Part shown: positions 33,445 to 36,935 of the stretch, in pieces
How the letters are laid out: every line of letters begins with the position of its first letter
How positions within the stretch are numbered: the stretch's first letter is position 1
Assembly (NCBI GenBank): GCA_016928015.1
Contig: JAFGLQ010000020.1
Span: 1 to 36,935, forward strand
Direction of reading: 5' to 3'
DNA length: 36,935 nt
Source: Dehalococcoidaceae bacterium
GTDB lineage: Bacteria; Chloroflexota; Dehalococcoidia; Dehalococcoidales; CSSed11-197
The notes under the pieces: generated by a model
The model's database searches: none
What the model saw: only the letters and a program-made list of their open reading frames with translations
What the model was told of the DNA's origin: nothing
Position numbers and translations under genes: made by a program

Positions 33445-33585
33445 TCAGGCTTTTCCAATCTTAAACATCTTGGTACCACATACCGGGCAAACCCCTTGCG
33501 TGGCGGGACGCCCGTTCTTCATGGTGATACTCCGGGCATCTTTCATTTCCCTCTTGGCACGGCATTTGACGCAGTAACCCTGCAT
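33445..33585 (-). CDS. Small zinc-ribbon protein, DUF5679-like (46 aa)
   Basis: A 46-residue product, shorter than usual gene-finding cutoffs, begins MQGYCVKCRAKREMKDA and ends CPVCGTKMFKIGKA. Two CxxC pairs (residues 5/8 and 33/36) form a zinc-ribbon, and the middle holds a basic TMKNGRPATQG loop. This matches the small DUF5679 family common in Chloroflexota and archaea; its function is unknown, though such ribbons often bind nucleic acid. Support for a real gene is strong: GGAGGTGA three bases before the ATG, a near-consensus promoter at 33616-33644 with an operator-like repeat, and a hairpin after the stop. Confidence 0.85.
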   Translation of the reverse strand: MQGYCVKCRAKREMKDARSITMKNGRPATQGVCPVCGTKMFKIGKA

Positions 33586-33598
33586 TGCTCACCTCCGT

Positions 33599-33644
33599 AT
33601 GTTTGCTAGATAGCAAGCATAAACCAATTACCCTGCAGTGTCAA
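33599..33644 (-). promoter_or_regulatory. Promoter and inverted repeat of the DUF5679 gene
   Basis: On the minus strand TTGACA (33644-33639), 17 bases and TATGCT (33621-33616) predict a start near 33609. An inverted repeat, ATGTTTGCTA-GA-TAGCAAGCAT (33599-33620, one mismatch), covers the -10 box and the start point, a position suited to a repressor. Confidence 0.65.
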
Positions 33645-33667
33645 TAGTTTTTATGTGTAATTTAAAC

Positions 33668-34246
33668 TTATTTTAAACGCTTGCCGACAGCCGCCCAATC
33701 GATGCATCCGAAGAAGGCGTCTATGTAATCAGCCCGTTTGAGGCCATAGTCGGTAATGTAGGCATGCTCGAACACATCCATTACCAGCAGAGGCTCGCAG
33801 CCGGCCAGGTGGCCTGTTTCGTGCTCGTTTATCCACTGGTTGAACAACCAGTTGGAGACAGAGTCCCGGTACAATATGACCCAGCCGATGCCCCTCATCT
33901 TGCCCGTAGCCTTGAAGTCGCTTTCCCACTGCTCGTAACTGCCGAAAGCCTGTTCGAGTAAACGGCCGGCTCCCGAACCGGTGTCCAGGTTCCCGTGTCC
34001 GCCCAGGTTGGTAAAGTACAGTTCATGCAGTCTCATTCCGTTAAACTCAAAACCAAAACGCCGCTTCATTTCAGCATACTCCGGAGAACCGCTACCTCCC
34101 GCACTGGAAAGGGCAGCGATGTTTTCGGCAAGCTTGTTGGTCCCGGCCACGTATCCCTGGTACAGTGTGAAGTGGTTGGAAAGCAATACCTGGCTGAAAC
34201 CCGGCATGCCCTGAAGATGGGAAAAGTCTTTTGCCGTATACGTCAT
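33668..34246 (-). CDS. Superoxide dismutase, Fe/Mn family (divergent)
   Basis: The enzyme disproportionates superoxide in the cytoplasm. The 192-residue protein has candidate metal ligands H25, H74, D157 and H161 (LSNHFTLYQGYV, RLHELYFTNL, MDVFEHAY), nearly the canonical spacing. It departs from the usual family: the first His motif lacks the HH pair and is one residue shorter than in E. coli SodB, and NHxFFW reads LHELYF. Metal preference (Fe or Mn) is not clear. The ATG at 34246 is chosen because AAGGAGG lies six bases upstream; the longer frame from 34321 overlaps the preceding gene and has no family match. It follows the ferritin-like gene by 32 bases, a natural oxidative-stress pair. Confidence 0.9.
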   Translation of the reverse strand: MTYTAKDFSHLQGMPGFSQVLLSNHFTLYQGYVAGTNKLAENIAALSSAGGSGSPEYAEMKRRFGFEFNGMRLHELYFTNLGGHGNLDTGSGAGRLLEQAFGSYEQWESDFKATGKMRGIGWVILYRDSVSNWLFNQWINEHETGHLAGCEPLLVMDVFEHAYITDYGLKRADYIDAFFGCIDWAAVGKRLK

Positions 34247-34278
34247 TTCAGGCCTCCTTGATGTATTATCTTCTAATA

Positions 34279-34809
34279 TCACGCACCATCGAGAGAATGA
34301 TGCTCCTTTTGCGCAAACCATCCGGCGGGGTCTTTCAGGTACTCCCGGTAATCGTTAAGCAGCAGATAATGCTCCCTTTCTTCTGCCATTATTTTTTCAA
34401 AAAAACCGCGTTCCAGGTCTGACCCGGCATCATCGGCCAAACTGCTGTAAAGCTCATAGGATTCATTTTCCATCTGCATGGCTTTATCGACGGCTTGTAA
34501 TTCGGTAGCGGCTACCTCTTTGCCGGCTTTCAAATCTGCCAGGCAATCGGCAAAAAAGGTACCCGAGGCGTGTTTTGGACCGGTTTCGGGAATAATGTCA
34601 GCCGGCCAGCCCTGGTTGTCCATAACCCGCTGGTAAATAATCTGAAAGCGCCTGGCATGTTCAGTTTCATCATTTGCCAGAGTTTCAAAGAGCTTCCGGC
34701 CGGCCATACCGGCGCTTTGCCGGGCGGCCTGCTGGTAATACTCTTTACCTTCAGCCTCCATTTTTAACGCATTCTGTAAAGCGACTGCCAACTTTTCTTT
34801 TTCGTTCAT
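34279..34809 (-). CDS. Ferritin-like / rubrerythrin-type diiron protein without rubredoxin domain
   Basis: The 176-residue protein is a four-helix ferritin-like bundle with a diiron site: E20 in LKMEAEGKEYYQ, E48-x-x-H51 (DETEHARRF), a Glu in MENESYELY and E144-x-x-H147 (EEREHYLLL). In anaerobes such proteins reduce peroxide or handle iron. There is no rubredoxin CxxC domain, so electrons must come from elsewhere. The ATG at 34809 with GAGGAGG six bases before it is preferred to the frame opening at 34827. It shares a promoter and probably an mRNA with the superoxide dismutase gene downstream. Confidence 0.88.
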   Translation of the reverse strand: MNEKEKLAVALQNALKMEAEGKEYYQQAARQSAGMAGRKLFETLANDETEHARRFQIIYQRVMDNQGWPADIIPETGPKHASGTFFADCLADLKAGKEVAATELQAVDKAMQMENESYELYSSLADDAGSDLERGFFEKIMAEEREHYLLLNDYREYLKDPAGWFAQKEHHSLDGA

Positions 34810-34844
34810 CCGGATCCTCCTCAGCAACTTGAATGTTCTGCCTT

Positions 34845-34872
34845 ATTATATGTTATTACCGGCTGGATTTAA
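34845..34872 (-). promoter_or_regulatory. Promoter of the ferritin-like / superoxide dismutase operon
   Basis: On the minus strand TTAAAT (34872-34867), 16 bases and a perfect TATAAT (34850-34845) predict a start near 34838, leaving a 29-base leader that carries GAGGAGG. Confidence 0.55.
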
Positions 34873-34915
34873 TGCTACGGATCATAATTCGGGCTGGCCT
34901 CAGTTACGGCTTTCA

Positions 34916-35926
34916 TTATACAATAGACCGAAAATCAACCAGTTCCGAGTACTCGATCAGGCCACTCATCGCTTTTGATGTAATGCCCAGGCCTGCTTCA
35001 ACCGCTGCGGCAACCGGGTTCAATCCGCCGATTAGAACAAGCCCCACTTTTCCCAGACCGACGGGAACCCCGCATACGGGTTTGCCAGCGTCTCCGGTAA
35101 TCAGCGGGGGATTTATGCCAGCGTTTGCCAGGTTCTCGAATACCGAGTTGACGTCATCCATGCAAATGGAGGGCACCTCCCTGAAATTTGCCAGTATCTT
35201 GCCATCACCCCGGTTGAGCACTTCCTGTACGCTGGTCATCTGGCCTGATATGAATATCTCGGACGGGTCCAACGAGGAGCCGCTGTATTCGATAAGGTCA
35301 GTAAACCTGAGCGGCACTTTATTCTTAAACTGCAAGATTCCCCCAAAACGTGAATCTATAGGTATACCGGCCTTCAGCAACACGCCGTTTATGACCAGGC
35401 TGCATACCGTTGCAAATGCCACTTTTGCTTCGGGCACAATCATCTCACCCAGTTTTTCTCCTTCCCGGGCGACTGCTACCAGGTTGGAAGCGCTTAACTT
35501 AACCTTTAACGCCGCCGACATCACTTTCAAAGCCGATTGAAAGTCCTCGATTGACACCAGAGATATGTTAATCGGCAATTTACCCGTTTGAGTAGAGGGA
35601 TTGAAGGTAACCTGATACGATAGCAGTTCGATGCGGTCGATAACGAAGCCTACTTTGTCAGCCACCATGGCGTCTTCAATTTCGGCAAGCCCCTGCGGGG
35701 TAATGACCCTGCCATCCCGGCGGCTTACCTTTGCAGTCAGTTCTCTTTCGTCCATAAGATTGAGATGGTAGCGTACACCGCGTTCGGATAACACGATGCC
35801 GTAATTTTCATTCAGCAGGCGCGCTATGACCTTGCTGCCTACCGCTCGGCGAGAATTGGCAATAATCTTGAGGATGGCCATCCTCTGGCGCTCTACCTCG
35901 ACCCCCTCCTGGTTGACAAGTCTCAT
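34916..35926 (-). CDS. NrpR-like transcriptional regulator (winged helix + one NRD/DUF128 domain)
   Basis: NrpR was defined in methanogenic archaea as the repressor of nitrogen-assimilation genes, released by 2-oxoglutarate; homologs occur in some anaerobic bacteria. This 336-residue protein has an N-terminal winged helix (ERQRMAILKIIANSRRAVGSK, then VLSERGVRYHLNLMDERELT) and one NRD domain, with DKVGFVIDRIELLSYQV at its start, DSRFGGILQ, SGQMTSVQEVL and GLGKVGLVLIGGLNPVAAA. Many archaeal proteins carry two NRD copies. GGGAGGA lies just before the ATG. It follows the HisF-like gene by 45 bases on the same strand, so the two form an operon. Target genes cannot be named from this window. Confidence 0.85.
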   Translation of the reverse strand: MRLVNQEGVEVERQRMAILKIIANSRRAVGSKVIARLLNENYGIVLSERGVRYHLNLMDERELTAKVSRRDGRVITPQGLAEIEDAMVADKVGFVIDRIELLSYQVTFNPSTQTGKLPINISLVSIEDFQSALKVMSAALKVKLSASNLVAVAREGEKLGEMIVPEAKVAFATVCSLVINGVLLKAGIPIDSRFGGILQFKNKVPLRFTDLIEYSGSSLDPSEIFISGQMTSVQEVLNRGDGKILANFREVPSICMDDVNSVFENLANAGINPPLITGDAGKPVCGVPVGLGKVGLVLIGGLNPVAAAVEAGLGITSKAMSGLIEYSELVDFRSIV

Positions 35927-35971
35927 CGATTCCTCCCGCTGCCTGTTGCCCTGATGCCGGCTCTGCGCCGG

Positions 35972-36742
35972 TTAGATTGTCTCAATTCCTTGGCTCTGCA
36001 AGTATTCTTTCACGCTACGAGGGGTAAGCTTGCCCGATATAAATACCGAGGCGGCCGCTACTCCGCTGGCTCCGGCATTAACGACTGCAGCAGCAAAATC
36101 GGCCAGCTTTCCGGCTCCGCCACAGGCGATAACCGGAATGGATACAGCGGCAGTCACCGCCTTTAACAACTCGATATCGTATCCAACCCCCGTTCCCGCC
36201 TTTTCCTGGCTGTTGAGGATAACAGAGCCGGCTCCCAGCATTTGGGCCATTTTAATCCATTCAACCAGGTTAAGCCCTGTGGCCACTTCCCCCGTGCGAT
36301 GCAGTATTTCAAACCGAGGGAGGCCGGTATCAGGTGCGTTCTTCCTGGCGTTAAGTGCAACCACAACTCTTTTACTGCCATAAGTTCTGGAAAGCCGGTC
36401 TATGATCGATGGATCGGTATCGGTATATACATCGACAGCAACCTTATCTGCTCCTGCTTTCAATATCTTTTCACAGTCTTCGAATGTGTTCATGCTGTTG
36501 CCAAAGATAACCGGAATACCGGCATTTTCAGCTGCTTTTGCGACAACAGGTGCCCACTTTTCAAATCGTTCCCGCGGTGAGTCAATATCGAAAAAAGCAA
36601 TTTGCGAAGCGCCGTTCTTGCCAAAATATCCGGCTAAGCTTATCGAATCGTCGCCGGTTCCGCCAGCGATCTGTCTGGAAAACCCCGTCAATTTCATGTT
36701 TTGCAGGTTAAAACAGGGTATGACTTGAACTTTTAAGGGCAT
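35972..36742 (-). CDS. HisF-like TIM barrel with both catalytic aspartates replaced by Asn
   Basis: The 256-residue protein aligns end to end with HisF, the cyclase subunit of imidazole glycerol phosphate synthase. Shared stretches include KAGADKVAVDVYTD, VVVALNARK, TGLNLVEWIKMAQMLGAG, GYDIELLKAVTAAVSIPVIACGGAG and VKEYLQSQGI. The catalytic Asp11 of HisF (PCLDV) is Asn12 here (PCFNL) and Asp130 (AIDAKR) is Asn131 (ALNARK). The first phosphate loop VGGGI is replaced by FGNSM, and the MDRDGT loop by QEKAGT. The second phosphate site (CGGAG) is kept. It is therefore unlikely to be a working HisF; a new reaction or a binding role is possible. The ATG at 36742 has GGAGG five bases before it, which excludes the ATG at 36754. 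Confidence 0.85.
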   Translation of the reverse strand: MPLKVQVIPCFNLQNMKLTGFSRQIAGGTGDDSISLAGYFGKNGASQIAFFDIDSPRERFEKWAPVVAKAAENAGIPVIFGNSMNTFEDCEKILKAGADKVAVDVYTDTDPSIIDRLSRTYGSKRVVVALNARKNAPDTGLPRFEILHRTGEVATGLNLVEWIKMAQMLGAGSVILNSQEKAGTGVGYDIELLKAVTAAVSIPVIACGGAGKLADFAAAVVNAGASGVAAASVFISGKLTPRSVKEYLQSQGIETI

Positions 36743-36786
36743 TGTTTCCTCCATGCGGGCGGCTAATATTGAACCACGATCGACAT

Positions 36787-36815
36787 ATTAAAGCACAACA
36801 AAATAGCAGTGTAAA
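36787..36815 (-). promoter_or_regulatory. Promoter of the HisF-like / NrpR-like operon
   Basis: On the minus strand TTTACA (36815-36810), 17 bases and TTTAAT (36792-36787) predict a start near 36780, 38 bases before the ATG at 36742. Each box differs from consensus at one position. Confidence 0.6.
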
Positions 36816-36834
36816 GCCGTTTATTCAGGCTTAA

Positions 36835-36864
36835 TTGAAACATACGCCTATGATTGGCTATAAT
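36835..36864 (+). promoter_or_regulatory. Promoter of the tRNA-His gene
   Basis: TTGAAA (36835-36840), 18 bases and a perfect TATAAT (36859-36864) predict a start near 36871, five bases before the tRNA. The same -35 box and 18-base spacing are seen at the nuo promoter. Confidence 0.75.
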
Positions 36865-36875
36865 AACACAGGCAT

Positions 36876-36935
36876 GGTGAGTGTAGCCCAGTGGTCTAAG
36901 GCGCCAGGTTGTGGCCCTGGAGATCGAGGGTTCAA
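36876..36935 (+). tRNA. tRNA-His (anticodon GTG), 3' end outside window
   Basis: The sequence begins with the extra G-1 typical of tRNA-His (GGTGAGTG acceptor strand, then TAG). It has a D-arm (GCCCAGTGGTCTAAGGC) and an anticodon stem CCAGG/CCTGG around TTGTGGC, with anticodon GTG at 36911-36913. It ends in the T-arm (GAGGGTTCAA) at the window edge. The 3' acceptor strand is not visible. Confidence 0.93.

Noticed and set aside
34247-34321. Longer superoxide dismutase reading from 34321
   Set aside because: It overlaps the ferritin-like gene and ignores the AAGGAGG site just before the ATG at 34246.
1-36935. CRISPR arrays, insertion sequences, phage genes, rRNA genes and recognisable riboswitches
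   Set aside because: No tandem direct repeats with spacers, transposase frames, terminal inverted repeats, integrase genes or known riboswitch cores were seen on reading both strands.

Overview
The window reads as a chromosomal segment of an anaerobic bacterium, most likely a Chloroflexota member of the Dehalococcoidia type. This is inferred from gene content, not from a marker tree. Supporting signs are an 11-gene complex I operon without nuoE/F/G, a methanogen-type homocysteine module (DUF39, NIL-ferredoxin, COG2122), an NrpR-like regulator, an archaeal-style winged-helix protein and a DUF5679 zinc ribbon. Oxidative defence is limited to an Fe/Mn superoxide dismutase and a ferritin-like protein. 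There are no insertion sequences, CRISPR arrays or phage genes, and with the small DUF5679 gene added no gene-free stretch exceeds 300 bases.

Layout. Positions 1-2509: end of a slipin gene (+), then birA and pilT (-); birA contains a perfect 30-bp palindrome resembling a ParB/Noc site. Positions 2646-5776 (+): DUF39, NIL-ferredoxin, COG2122 protein and ribulose-phosphate epimerase. Positions 5748-8838: transketolase (-) divergent from a LysR regulator (+). Positions 8859-15664 (-): a membrane GGDEF/HD-GYP protein, an ICMT-like/GH3-like fusion under a palindromic operator, a winged-helix plus ribbon-helix-helix-like pair, and a tandem universal stress protein. Positions 15737-20615: molybdenum cofactor genes in two convergent groups, mog-moeA (+) and moaA-moaC-MOSC (-), the second headed by a tubulin/FtsZ-family GTPase. 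Positions 20733-31920 (+): nuoA,B,C,D,H,I*,J,K,L,M,N, followed by tatD. Positions 32715-36742 (-): nth, the DUF5679 gene, a ferritin-like/superoxide dismutase pair, and a HisF-like/NrpR-like pair. A tRNA-His gene runs off the right edge.

The most unusual gene is the one in the nuoI position (24406-26286). It starts and ends as NuoI, but a complete GltD-like FAD/NAD(P) oxidoreductase module sits between the two ferredoxin cluster motifs. The operon lacks the NADH input module NuoEFG, so this insert is a plausible built-in pyridine-nucleotide entry or exit point for the complex. Second in interest are a HisF homolog with Asn at both catalytic Asp positions, in line with an NrpR-like regulator, and the ParB/Noc-like palindrome. 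Several starts were moved from the longest reading frame because near-consensus promoters or Shine-Dalgarno sites decide them.
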